This document shows, in pieces, positions 23,601 to 34,452 of a stretch of DNA of 64,000 bases. The notes under the pieces are model-generated. The model was not told the origin of the DNA. It saw nothing but the letters and a program-made list of their open reading frames with translations, and searched no databases. Each line of letters begins with the position of its first letter. The first letter of the stretch is position 1. Source of the DNA: Malaya genurostris (Eukaryota > Arthropoda > Insecta > Diptera > Culicidae); assembly GCF_030247185.1 (NCBI RefSeq), contig NC_080572.1:122388928-122452927 (forward strand), in the 5' to 3' direction. The position numbers were made by a program, and so were the translations under genes.

Positions 23601-24475
23601 ATGATTTAATTGTCAGACTTACCAAAAAAAAATGTATGAAAAGAAAATGAATGCAATGAACGGGAAATGGTGTTGTTCGACGGTGCCGTTGGTAATGCTT
23701 CAATTTGGAGTAATTCTCTTTTCCGAGGCTAAAATTGGCAATTTAGATTGGCTCCTTGATGCCTGGGAAGAGCCAAATGGCCGAGTGAAGTTTTGTGTTA
23801 AATGATGAGGTAATTGCAGTTCAAGTTTTTGGCACTTGTTGAATTGTGCTTGTTGAATCGTGGAGGTGCTGATACTGATGGGTTGTGCTTTTAAATTTAA
23901 TTTACTTGAATTACCGTGGTGAGCTTACCTGTGACAAACTCGCAATGGTCAGCTGAATTTGGATTAACGAGCAAGCGGTCTGATTTTTCACGGAGATTAT
24001 ACTATTATCCAGAATAAAATTTAAACGTTATCATTTTTTTTCTCCTTTTGCGCGTTCGTTCACCCGCTAATAAAAAACTTCGTTTCGAAAAATCCATTTT
24101 AAAAATCGTTACGAACCAAAACTGAATGTTTTTTGTCTCACAGAAAGGTGATGTAATCATTGCGAAAACCTAATTTGAAATAAAAAATGGTCGTATCCCA
24201 TAGCCTGTTATTGGATAATATCCGAGTTCAGGTTCCAGAACCACGGTTGTTGTGTGACTTTAGTTAGAAACTTGCAAGTTTTTATGGTTAACGGCTATTT
24301 GATACCCTTTTTATAACATAGTCCGTCAATATCCGCTTCTGGAAACTCTGGAAGCTCTAATCACAGACTGGTCGAATTTAAAAGATCACATTGATCATAA
24401 CACAAAAAAGTGTTTGTTTTTATAAAAGACAGTCTATTACACTTTCAAACAATTGATAGATAAATAAAGTCCATC
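23601..24475. other. Unassigned stretch
   Basis: No reading frame or terminal repeat recognised. Confidence 0.4.
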
Positions 24476-24538
24476 AATCATTCTCGATATCTGGTACTCG
24501 GTTCAGGAGTTATATACCTTCCGGCTCGAAAAAAAATT

Positions 24539-24711
24539 TCTGACCGCCTAGATCCCAGACGGCAAAGCTTATTATTCTTATACTCCACTGTTTCCACATT
24601 GAAAACGATCATAGGAATAGTTGTCACGAGTTCAACAAACTTCAGTTTATACAGGATAGTCATTTTACCAGCCACATCCAGTCCAATTACCAACAATATG
24701 AATACATGAGA
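24539..24711 (-). pseudogene. Arf-family small GTPase pseudogene fragment
   Basis: Minus-strand translation reads LLVIGLDVAGKMTILYKLKF then VELVTTIPMIVFNVETVEYK. After a frame shift near 24575 it continues SFAVWDLGGQK. This is the N-terminal half of ADP-ribosylation factor: the P-loop GLDAAGKT, the switch I region TIPTIGFNVETVEYKN and the switch II start WDVGGQ. ADP-ribosylation factors are GTPases of vesicle-coat recruitment at the Golgi. Key residues are lost: the P-loop threonine that binds magnesium is methionine (GKM), switch I T is M, and the conserved G of IGFN is V. Homology stops right after GGQ, and the N-terminal myristoylation segment is absent. With the frame shift this is clearly dead. 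A retroposed or transduplicated fragment is likely; I see no poly(A) tail. Confidence 0.85.
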
Positions 24712-25115
24712 TTCGATAGAAAATATTTACTTGCAAACTAATAATAAGTTTAATACAAATTGAAATTTATAGAATTCTAGAAATTTATAGTATCTTATTT
24801 GAGTGTAGAATTGCTTTGTTATACCTGCAATTGTTATAACACTCACCCATTAAAATTCTCATCTGTTTTTTTTTTCGAAAAACCAAAGCATTTTAATGCT
24901 AGAAATGGTAAGATCCATCCTTCACCTATTTCAATAATATTCGCGATTCAGATAAATTACCAAACCAGCTCATACCTTCTCATTCTGCTACTAACGCAAA
25001 AGGCAATAGCACCCAACCGACGCCGTTCTTTTGACCAAATGTCATAATAGACACACGGGGAGGCATGAGATAGGAACTGGCGAGCACTTCTTTATCTCAC
25101 TTTTTGACGAGCTAT
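24712..25115. other. AT-rich stretch, nothing recognised
   Basis: The 82-codon frame at 24799-25047 has no motif. Confidence 0.4.
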
Positions 25116-25117
25116 AG

Positions 25118-25695
25118 CTCGTGAACAGAGAATTCCTCTTCTTCCGCTATTCCTGAAAGGAATTTGAAACATTAAAATTGTTGCATGATTGGCAATGTTT
25201 TTCCTTTCTATATAAAAATTGTTTCGGAACAAACATTGACAATCATGCAAAAACAATACTTTTTCCACCAAAAGTACACAGCAAAAAATTATGAAATTTA
25301 CAAGTGTCGCAAATCTACATATGACACAATTCATAGAACGTAAAACGGCTGAATTTTACAAGAATGATACAAATATACGCCCGTATTTCAAGCAAACGTC
25401 TAAATTTACATATTATAGCTCTAAAAAGTATGTCAGAATTAATTAAATATAAGTTATATTTACTGTAAAATTGAGTTATTTTTGACGCTAATATATGTCG
25501 GTCTCAGAAGTTGTAGATTTACATGATTTTTTCTAGGTGTGTATTATTCTTGCATGATTGTCAAAGTATGTTCCGAAAAATATATTATACAAATATTGCT
25601 TTTTTAAGGAAAAACATTGCCAATCATGCAACAATTTTGTTGTTTCAAAATCCGTTCAGAAAGAGCGGAAGAACAGGAAACGGAAGCTATTACTC
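25118..25695. mobile_element. Inverted-repeat element split by an M1 MITE
   Basis: The left arm (about 25118-25265) and right arm (about 25545-25695) are inverted copies. Left 'attggcaatgtttttccttt' matches right 'aaggaaaaacattgccaatc', and left 'cttcttccgctattcctgaa' matches right 'ttcagaaagagcggaagaac'. The M1 MITE (25276-25543) lies almost at the centre. Outer ends and target duplication could not be fixed. The frames at 25092-25334 and 25523-25749 are inside the arms. Confidence 0.7.
25276..25543 (+). mobile_element. M1 MITE, copy 1 (268 bp)
   Basis: It starts tacacagcaaaaaattatga and ends ttttttctaggtgtgta; the complement of the end is tacacacctagaaaaaa, giving inverted tips with TA as likely target. 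The copy at 28125-28411 matches it nearly throughout ('atatgtcggtctcagaag', 'tttactgtaaaat', 'caagcaaacgt'), so the boundaries are supported by comparison of two copies in different surroundings. Confidence 0.85.
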
Positions 25696-25869
25696 AACAG
25701 CTTGTTGGTGGATCATTCATCTGCGTTTCTGTGTCTAGATTATAAGTAATTAATTTATATGTATTTCATACAAAGTTCAAGGATAGGCTCTTCGAAACCT
25801 TCACAGCATTATAATGCCCATACTCGAATTCTTTCCTATATCAAACAAAGAAATGTTTCAATTTTGTTA

Positions 25870-26520
25870 TCAAAACTTTCATTTTTTTGTTTGCCTTTTT
25901 CATGCAGGAAAGCTATGCAATCACTTCGACTTTTGAACCAAGGTCTTGTACCATTCGACACAGTTTGTCGAAATTGCAAAGTAAATGTATAAGCCTAGGA
26001 CAGTTGCTGTATATGACTAGAGCATTTTCGTGCGCTCACTTTTCTCGGAAACGGTTAAACCGATTTTCACTAACCGATTTTCACTAACGTCTTTTAACTT
26101 ATACAAAATTCCTGAATTTTATTCAGAGATGACTATCGATTCCGAGATTGATTGATGTAAATCGAATTACCAAAACCCCTGAATGAGTGGAAAATTCTAT
26201 TTCTAGAGGGATTTCAGAAGAGAATCAATTTCCATAAAATTTAATAACTTAATAACTGTATTCTGTCTTAAGATCTTGTTATTTGTCGATCAAATAATCT
26301 CACATCAGTTGCACTGGTCTTCGTTTTCCGGTTCCGGAGCTATTGGTAATAGTTTTCTAAAACTCTTCGTTCTTTTCTCGATTTCACATAAATGGCTCGG
26401 CCAATTTTCACAAACTTAGATATAAATGAAAAGTCTTACAGTACTGTACATAAAGTCTCGAGTTTATTCGTATCCTACTTCCTGTTTCGGTGTCAAGAAT
26501 TGATGAGTGTGTGCGTGTGT
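25870..26520 (+). repeat. R1 dispersed composite repeat, copy 2 (degenerate)
   Basis: The left end 'tgcctttttcatgcaggaaa' near 25892 and 'gctatgcaatcactt' match the R1 start, followed by units with 'cacttttctcggaaacggtt'. A 15-bp piece, 'ccgattttcactaac', is tandemly doubled near 26060-26090. A second, weaker unit ('ccggttccggagctattggt') lies near 26320. The right end was not found. Confidence 0.6.
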
Positions 26521-26955
26521 ATAGGATAGGCTAAACCCCACTGACTGGCAGTGGTTTACAGAAAAAATATGTTTTCATTTGTTTTGTTTTTTCTTACACA
26601 TAACTTTAGTCCAGAATTCAAAAAGATGCTTAACCTATCGAATCCCTATTACCCAGTTCGTATATAGAACAAATCGTGTTCCGAGATCACTGTTCCATCT
26701 ACCAGCCCGACTCAGTGAAATGTTTTCCTCAAACGGATTTAAACATTACAGAAAGACTTTCGACCTCTTGTAAATAGCAACCAATCGACGCGTATTTAGT
26801 TTATTTTCTTCAGTTTTATATAAAACTCTTGTCTTAGCAATATTCTAATTTGTATCCAAAGCTCACCAATAGTATCCAAATCCTTATTCTTCGAGTCTTG
26901 TAATCTATGAATACTTTAAGGAGTTTATGAAAACGAGTTAACATAGAGACCGGAT
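26521..26955. other. AT-rich stretch, nothing recognised
   Basis: Contains the 64-codon frame at 26579-26773 with no motif. Confidence 0.4.
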
Positions 26956-26958
26956 AAG

Positions 26959-27620
26959 GAGTGTATCGAAAATAAGCTATCCTCATACATATGTGTTGTA
27001 CGCATGTATTTGTGATGGTTTTTTATGCTCAGATCACAGCATGCTGTGCGTTTGGCTGTCAGTTTTCGTTTGTTTACTTGTTTGTGCGGTTAACATTCGG
27101 TTTTTTCAAAATGTCGCGTATTGAAAAGGAAGTGAAAATTAAGGTCGAGAAATTCTGTCGAAAGGTACTGGTTTGGCAAGCAATATGTTCCTGTGGCTCA
27201 ATTGGCTTGCGGAAAAGGGTATAAATTTCGTTGAGAAAAATATCAATCCACCAAATTGCCCTCGGCTTCGACCCATCGAACGTTATTGGGCAATCATGAA
27301 GAGGGTCTTTGAGAAGACTGGTAAGACAGCTGGGAACATGCAGGAGTTCAAAAAAAAATAGGAAGCGTCCAAAAAATGCGATGCAACACTTGTCCGGAAC
27401 TTGATGAAGAGCGTTCGATCAAAAAATCGAAAATTCGTGAAGGAATAACTTAAATTTCATCCGGTTTACAGTAAAGTTTAACCTCGTACAATAAAGGATC
27501 AATTTTAAGTTTGAATAAAATATCGAACAGGTTGAACCCAAAGCATAGGGAATTATAATAACTGATTTTTAACCAAAAAGCAAAAATAACATTTCACCTA
27601 AAATTAGCTTATTGAAGGGA
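26959..27620 (+). mobile_element. Deleted Tc1/mariner element, ITmD37E-like
   Basis: The transposase remnant at 27111-27448 is flanked by a candidate inverted pair: 'aataagcta' at 26971-26979 and 'tagcttatt' at 27605-27613, with weaker matching around them. The protein motifs resemble the mosquito ITmD37E group of Tc1/mariner elements. At about 660 bp most of the coding region is deleted. The ends are tentative; the coding remnant is solid. Confidence 0.6.
27111..27448 (+). pseudogene. ITmD37E-like transposase pseudogene
   Basis: ATG 27111 gives MSRIEKEVKIKVEKFCRK, then directly VLVWQAICSCGS, which belongs to the middle of the catalytic domain, so the DNA-binding and first catalytic part are deleted. 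The frame then stops. In another frame the C-terminus follows: INFVEKNINPPNCPRLRPIE, RYWAIMKRVFEKTGKTAGN, then a TAG at 27359-27361 where the family has a tryptophan (TGG to TAG), then EASKKCDATLVRNLMKSVRS up to TAA 27446-27448. LRPIE carries the catalytic acidic residue of the last position. The conserved spacing and the NPPNCP-LRPIE-YWA motif point to the ITm group with DD37E. It is non-functional. Confidence 0.75.
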
Positions 27621-27890
27621 GCCCCGAAGTTAGGTAGGAGGTACTCGCAATTAAGATATTTTCCGGTTATATGTGGCTATTTTTGATAGTTCGATAGTTA
27701 TTTTCAGACATTGAGAAGAATATTGCAAAGTAGTGCAATTTTACGATTTTTATTGAAAAAAAATCGCTTCTAATTTGATAATTTTATTTAAACCTATCTG
27801 CTGAAGAAAATATTTCTAATCAAAGTATGAAAATTCCATCAATCGCAGTTAGCTTTACTCGAGGTCTGTACATTGCAATATGAAAAATTC
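27621..27890. other. AT-rich gap, nothing recognised
   Basis: Unique-looking filler between the transposase remnant and the next R1 copy. Confidence 0.4.
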
Positions 27891-27894
27891 TAGT

Positions 27895-28610
27895 TGCACC
27901 TTAATCCACCTAGTGATGTGATGATGCGTTTCTCTTGTCATTGGTATTGTAAACTTTTAAAATAACCCAATAATAGCTATGGTCTCAAAATTATAGATGT
28001 CGATTCCGGCATCTCCGAGAAATTTTTGCGTATTCAAAAACATTGCGAATCGTCATTGACGCTCAAATCGGTTTAGAAAATTGAGCGAAGATAAACAAAA
28101 CTCACTCATACCATCAAATCTTTGTACACAGCAAAAAATTATGAAATTTACAGGTGACGCAAATTCACATATGACACAATAAACGAGAACGTAATCCGTG
28201 AAGCGACTGAATTTTACATGAATGACATAAATATACGTAAAAAAAACCCCGCCTTTCAAGCAAACGTGTAAACTTACATGTTTTAGCACATAAAAATATG
28301 TCAGAATGCATTAAATATAAGTTAGATTTACTGTAAAATCGAGTCATTTTCGACGCTCATATATGTCGGTCTCAGAAGGCGTTAATTTACACGATTTTTT
28401 CTAGGTGTGTAGCCATAAGTGACAGCCATTTGATCTTTGAACTTGATCAATGTCAATGTCAGCTTTCAAACGAGCCTGTTTGGAATAGGTTAAGCCATTT
28501 CCGAGCAATGAACGTTAAGAAAAAAAATTCTAAATTTCTGCACACACACAGTCGTCGAGGTGAGTCGAATAGTATATGACACTTGGGGTCTCCAAGTGTT
28601 TCAGTACTTT
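27895..28610 (-). repeat. R1 dispersed repeat, copy 3, inverted, split by M1
   Basis: On the minus strand this copy runs from the R1 start to the R1 end. At its right 'gagtcgaatagtatatgaca' (28563) is the complement of R1's 'tgtcatataccattcgactc'. At its left 'ttaatccacctagtgatgtg' (27901) is the complement of the R1 end. The M1 MITE copy 2 (28125-28411) interrupts it. Confidence 0.7.
28125..28411 (+). mobile_element. M1 MITE, copy 2 (287 bp)
   Basis: Same ends (tacacagcaaaaaattatga and ttttttctaggtgtgta) and same interior as the copy at 25276, with a small insertion near 28239-28252. It is inserted in R1 copy 3. The minus-strand frames at 28053-28347 are inside it. Confidence 0.85.
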
Positions 28611-28611
28611 A

Positions 28612-29890
28612 AAATATATAAGAATGCCTGAAACATAGTTATCCTACAACCAGAGATCACCAGAGAAATTACAAATGCTTTGTTGCTCGTTGCCCTCCAT
28701 CAGTGGGGAGTATTGATATCAAATAGTAAGTATATAAAAATTTAAAAGCTGTATGATGAGTCCTCAATGAATATGAGCATAACTGATGGATAATCACTGC
28801 ATATTTTGCTACAAGAGTGACATTTTACAAGAAAACAAATCTGCACATTTAAAAAGTAGCTCGCGAACAAATACAAATGCAAGCGGTGCCAGAATTTGTT
28901 GGCATTAAAAATGCCTTACTCCTTGCTATACGGGGCCGGGTGTCAATTAAAATTTTCAAAAATAGCCGCGTAACCTGGTTTCGTCATAATTTTGAACATT
29001 AATAACTCAGTCATTTGTTGAAGGATTGATATAATTTAACAACCAATCGATTCGGAAACTTTTAACTTAAACATATATGGCAACTTCGTTTCAATATTTC
29101 AATAGCATACTATTGAAAAAATAGTTAGAATTGACCAGAATTGAAACAGTTTAAAAATGTTTTAATTTGTCAACGGATAGTTTGCATACTGAAATCTCCG
29201 CGGATCATTAAAATTACACTATTACTGAGTTTATTGGTTGACGGTTATTCAAATTTTTCACATTCATTTCGATCAAAATATTCAAAATATTATGATGATA
29301 TAAAATCGTTTCATTTGTCCAGATTTATATATTGAGATCCAAAATTGATCTTTTAAGTAAAAAAATGGAGCAGAATCAATTGCTCTGAAAGAATCTAATT
29401 GTCATTTTGATCATTCGCCAAAAATGTAAGCACTAAAAGTAGAGCAAGTTTGTAATTTGTGACTTTTAGTCCATCCATAATCATCTTTATTTTTGTATTT
29501 ATTATGGGTACCTTAGAATTATTTCATTTTTAATGTAATCGTGATCGGTCGTGTCTTGCATACAACCCTCTAATTTTTTATGTTTATCTCGTTGACCCGA
29601 TCTACGATTTTTCTCTCCGCTGTTCTCTGGTTATAGGATCACTACTGAAACATGTGTAGTATCAAAAATATGCTTGTCAATTTGCATTTTTTATAATCCA
29701 TAATTCAATAATATAAAATTGTGGAAACATAATCATCATGTTTTAATCTGGAAAAACAAAGAAACGACCATTTTGATGTGTAGTTTTTCGAAAAGAATCT
29801 AGGGATTCAATAAAAAACCGATATTTGATCGGCCAAATTCGTACTCATGGATTGAAAACTCTTTTCGAGCAATTCAGAACTCATGTGCAA
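28612..29890. other. AT-rich stretch
   Basis: No gene recognised. It contains the small palindromic repeat at 29078-29137. Confidence 0.4.
29078..29137. repeat. Palindromic repeat shared with 47138-47195
   Basis: 'tttcaatagcatactattgaaa' (core caatagcatactattg) is an imperfect palindrome followed by 'gttagaattgacc'. Near 47155 'tttcaatagaacactattga' and 'tatctgatttgacc' repeat the same arrangement, preceded in both by 'caac'. These look like two old copies of one small element. Confidence 0.5.
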
Positions 29891-30198
29891 TGAACAAAAA
29901 TTGTATAAAAGTCTTCTTAAGCCATGCACTGTTTCGGTTACTAATTAATTCCGTAATAAATCCTGTTTGTGAGTGCGTAGGGGACCACTTGGAAGCAAAT
30001 TTGTTCGAGGGTAAACATTTTGTTTCCAACCAATCCAGAAACACAATAATATTCCAACACCAGCCAGCAGAATCGTATGTCTGTAGAAACACAAGGAATA
30101 GATTTACCGAGAAGTGAATCCCTTTTTCGAATAATGTTCATCCCGAATGTGGAGTTGAATCGCTCACACTTTATCAAAAAGTATCAATTACCAAGCGT

Positions 30199-30743
30199 CT
30201 ACGTTTGTCTATGCTCTTGCACCGTCCCTCCTCGCTCCTCGGGAGTGTTTTCTCTCAGCCGCACTAAATAAATCATACACGGTGTGGGTCTAAAATTTTG
30301 CGCCATAACTGCCGTGTTCACCAATCTCTCCAGGGAGAACATAATACTGTTTCGCGTTGTGCCGTGGATTTCGGATTTTATCTGATACCTATGGGTTTTG
30401 AAAAGATTTTCGCTCCGTTGGTTGTCAGTGGTTTCCTCGCTTCCTTTTCCTCTTTCAGTCGTCACTGCGCAGGGATTCTGCCGAGGATTTTCGATTCCGA
30501 TTCCAGCTGCTTCGAACAGGGTTTGCCGTTTTTATCTACAACTGGATATTGTTTCATCACGTCGCTCGGTTGCATCGGTACATTAGTCAGACGATGAATC
30601 TGAGCTTGAGCCAGAATTCCGCACCAGTCAGGGACAAAATAAAATACGCAGACGGACTCAATTGCCGTTAATCCACTCAAATTAGAAAAAGTGTTTGCCG
30701 AAACCGCTCGATCAGGGCGACGCGATAACACCCAACAAATCAT
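30199..30743 (-). CDS. Two abutting minus-strand reading frames, unassigned
   Basis: The frame 30743-30462 (93 codons) ends PCSKQLESESKILGRIPAQ, and the frame 30465-30199 (88 codons) opens with GTG overlapping its TGA by four bases. Together about 180 codons are open across one frame change. The composition from about 30620 down (IHRLTNVPMQPSDVMKQYPV, VDKNGKPCSKQLES) looks protein-like, and a CAG with a mild pyrimidine tract precedes it. I recognise no family, membrane segment or signal peptide. It may be a frame-shifted relic, two exon-like pieces, or chance. I hold it only as a candidate. Confidence 0.25.
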
Positions 30744-31386
30744 CTGTTCGCAGTGGGAAAGCGCTGCGCGATTTAGAAAAGGGGTTTCAGTTTTATCGTC
30801 CCTTACATTTGCGGCAAAGAGTATATTTTCGGAAAATTAATAGGTCTTATGGTTGGTAGAACAACGGTGGTGTTGATATCACTGATAATTTATCACTTCT
30901 CGCTTCATCGCCGCGACCACATGCAAATGACTATTTTATTCCATCCCGATCAGTTCATTCATCATTTTTATATGCTATTTTTTCTATCTCATTTTTACAG
31001 CATGAATAAATTTTGGCAATATGTCACATTTTCAAACTCGGGACAGTCTCGATAAAACATACACCCACACATCCTTCTGGTAGTCTGCTTGTTTTAATTA
31101 GCGTCAGCGCCATAATGCATGCAACCGCCGGTTGGAATAACAAAACAATTCGGATAGGGACATCAACGAATCTTGGTTGTGTGCCATCTCCTGGCAGACG
31201 TGTGAAAATTCCACATACTCGTTGTGTGTACTTTGCTCACATATGCGGAGAACAATAGCGATACACCATACTACCAAATGATAACCACTTCACTTCAGTA
31301 GGCGGAGTGCGGCTAGCGGTGGAGAGGCGAAGTGTTGCGCGCGTGTAATTAAAAATGTCGACGCGTTTCACACGCTTCACAAGCTG

Positions 31387-31435
31387 CCACGGAAATGAGC
31401 GAGAGCGCGAGCGGGAGTGAGAATGAGAGTGTCTG
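31387..31435. promoter_or_regulatory. GAGA-type repeat run
   Basis: A purine-rich run of gagcgagag, gcgagcggga and gtgagaatgagag repeats the GAGAG word bound by GAGA factor in insects. It is in the most GC-rich part of the island. Regulatory use is inference; a simple purine-rich repeat would look the same. Confidence 0.3.
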
Positions 31436-34400
31436 AACGATCCTTCTAAACCACTCCGTTTTCGTCGTCCATGTTTGTCCGCTTGGTTCCGTGCTTACCG
31501 CAACCCGGCCTGTCAAGGGTGAAAATATCACTCATACACGTACACCACCGAAAATGTGCATTATCTAAATTTTATTACTCACATTAACATACCGGACCAG
31601 TAAAACTGCTTCTTGGTTTCAGAGCGACAATTGCTTTTGAATTAATTTACACTTACTCACTTTAACATTTTTTATATTGTTGGTTTGCGTGTTGAACCGG
31701 GGCTAAGTGTGTTCGAAAAAGCACACCACATTATTGATGGTTGCACTTTTTTACCCTTCGGCTTGTAGACTATTGCTCGGCTAAAGTGAGAATCCGGTTC
31801 CTTCCTTGCACGCCTGCCACACCTTATAAGGCGGAGCGAGTCCAACATATTATTCTCCACACAATTCCATCCAGCACCAGCACCAGTGAAGAATCCCAAT
31901 GGTTCAGTCCGAAGTCATTGAATGTTTCATACTTTTTTTTGCACACCGTCTTGCTCTGTCATCGTTTTTGTCCTGTGGTGGTTTGATAAGATATTAAATT
32001 ACACCAACGTGAAATGTTCCGAAGTAGAAGAAGCAATCAGCACAATTCCCCATCAGCATCCTTCCACTTTACTTCGCTGCATGTAGCTGTGAGCAACGCC
32101 GTTGAAAATTGAAGCCACCTTTCTAGATTAATGCGAAAATTCTCCGGTGAATAAGAGGATCCAATTGGAGAACGCCCGTGTGGCCAATCTCTGACAGCGG
32201 TGCAGTAGAGAACCGCTCTTTTTCCTCTATGCTACGGAGAACCGTAATGATGTGCCGCCTAGAATGGTAATTCCTATTTATTCTTTCCCATCAACATGTA
32301 CTTTTCTGAATCCCGCCGTGATGATCACGAGAAAATCATAATCGACCAGCCACATACAAAAACTACAAGCAGTGGCGTCGGCGTTCTACCCCACCGCATC
32401 CTTCATGTGCTTTGGATGTCCGACCTTGTCGTTTTGCCGATGCATGATGTTGTCGAATCACACCACAAGTGTGTTGGAGGCCCGGTTGAGCCAGTATTGA
32501 AATGGACAGTGCTAAGCCGCACCCCGCACACATTCGCATGAGAGAACCTTTCAAAGCGGGAGCACTGTAAATTGACCACGACGACGGCGACGGTTGCGGC
32601 AGCGATGACCAACCAAGGCAACCACGACGGCGACGACATATTGTGCGACTTCCTCCCTTTGCGCGCTCATTCGCGGTCTCATTCGGGCGCGCGCGTCTCT
32701 TTACTCGCTCACCGAAGTCACTTTTCAAGCTTGACCATTAGCCGATTTTATATGTTTCGCTGTCTTCTTTCCAGTTCCGAACGCTTTAGAATATTTTTAT
32801 TATATTTGCCCTAGCCATTGCACGACTACAGCAGAGTGGCGTACAGAAAGAAATGGCGAGACAATCCCATTGTGTGTTCGGGCTCTTCGGGTACGGCACC
32901 GACGAGCGAAAAAAAAAAAAACAATTTTATAGTGCGGTAAGGTGCGGGGAAATGTTTAATCATTTTTATTCGATCGGTTTAACCTCGAACAATTGAAATT
33001 ATGTTTTTTTTCTTCTGAATGACCCGAACACCGACAACTGCGAACGACCAGCGGCCGTTGGAGCAGATCAGTGATCGTTGAAACAGATCGAACTGAAAAT
33101 TCACTTGATGTATTCGTCGCATTCGCGCATTTATTGAACCACCGTGTGGTATTTTTGTCATGGCGATTTACCTCATAGCGTCAAGTGATCGCACCTTGAA
33201 ATCATAAATCTACTCATCTATAGATCTATTCGTACGATGTTTTACTGCTGACCTAACCCTTGAATCCGCTTTCTTTTGTTATTATATTTTATCACTCTAA
33301 TTAATTCATTTCGAGCAACCCGCATAATCTTCCATCCACTCACTGTCAATTGCCGGATTATATAGGCGGGCTTACTTTACGGGAGGTACAGCTGGGTGCC
33401 ATGATTTTTTTTGGAGGTTATGCATGGTTTGACACAAGAAGACAATTACTTGAAAGCTGAGATTAACGTTCCCCTGGTTTGGCTTCCACACAAACTCAGC
33501 GAGTTTCATTTGAATAAGTTCCATTGTAGATTGGGTGAATTTCATTTCATTTTATCGCTCGAACGCATGCCGGATTGGTACAATTGAACGGATTAGCGGA
33601 AGCTTCGAAACCGCTACTAATTGGGCATTTTAGGTTTCCCACTCGTATCAGATGACATGGTGGGAAGTGGTGATGTGCTAAAACGGTCTGATTTAATGTT
33701 ACATTAGGGACGCTAATTTGAGTTCAGATATTTTTAACTTTTATGCTTCGGTGAAGATTGCTGTCGGCTGCGTTGCTATGAAGCAATGAAGTGAAACAAT
33801 ACATTTAATCAGTGATTTTCGTATACACAAGTGCATGTTTCGAGCAGAACAAAATGCTATAATTATAGTTCATTGGTTCGAACATATTTATGCTACCTTG
33901 CTCATTTTCTTCACACACATTAATGTCCCTGATTGAAGTTCTCCTTAAAAAAACAGTCATTCATTATCATTTAATAATATTCGATTAAAAAGGAAAATTT
34001 ACCACACTGATAAAAACACACACACATACATACAAAATTAAATGGATTAGTAAAAAAACGAAGAAAGAAGTTCCAATGTTTGATGACCGATGTAAGTCCC
34101 ATTGATCACATCGTTTAACAGAAATGAATGAACCTATTCTGACAAACTTCAAATGACAATATCCAGACAACCAGAAATCGAATCAAATTGCATGAAATAC
34201 AGCACCCGAAATAGTTTTTTGGAATCATTATCGCATCATTATGACCAAAGCATAACATTGTTATACGCATAATCAAACTCATGTAACCCATTTTATAATT
34301 GAATAATTGTTTTTACGGACTCATATTTCGAAGTTCTTAGCAATGCTGCAACTTTACTCAAGGACCAATAGCATTTCGATTTCAATATCACGTATCAAAG

Positions 34401-34452
34401 GTCGAATTGTACACTGTTTGAAGTCAACAGTAATTGTATTCTTTCGTTATAG

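Larger units (their letters stand above)
29891..34300. other. Repeat-poor island
   Basis: About 4.4 kb without recognised transposons and richer in GC than its neighbours, especially at 31.2-33.2 kb. Items inside: two abutting minus-strand frames (30743-30199), a GAGA-type run (31387-31435), overlapping frames on both strands at 32363-32728, and a short CA run at about 34014-34030. Many frames on both strands overlap each other, so few if any can be genes. Confidence 0.45.

Noticed and set aside
32363..32728. 121-codon minus-strand frame as a gene
   Set aside because: Overlapping plus-strand frames cover the same GC-rich DNA. It is arginine-rich with no motif, as expected from chance in high GC.
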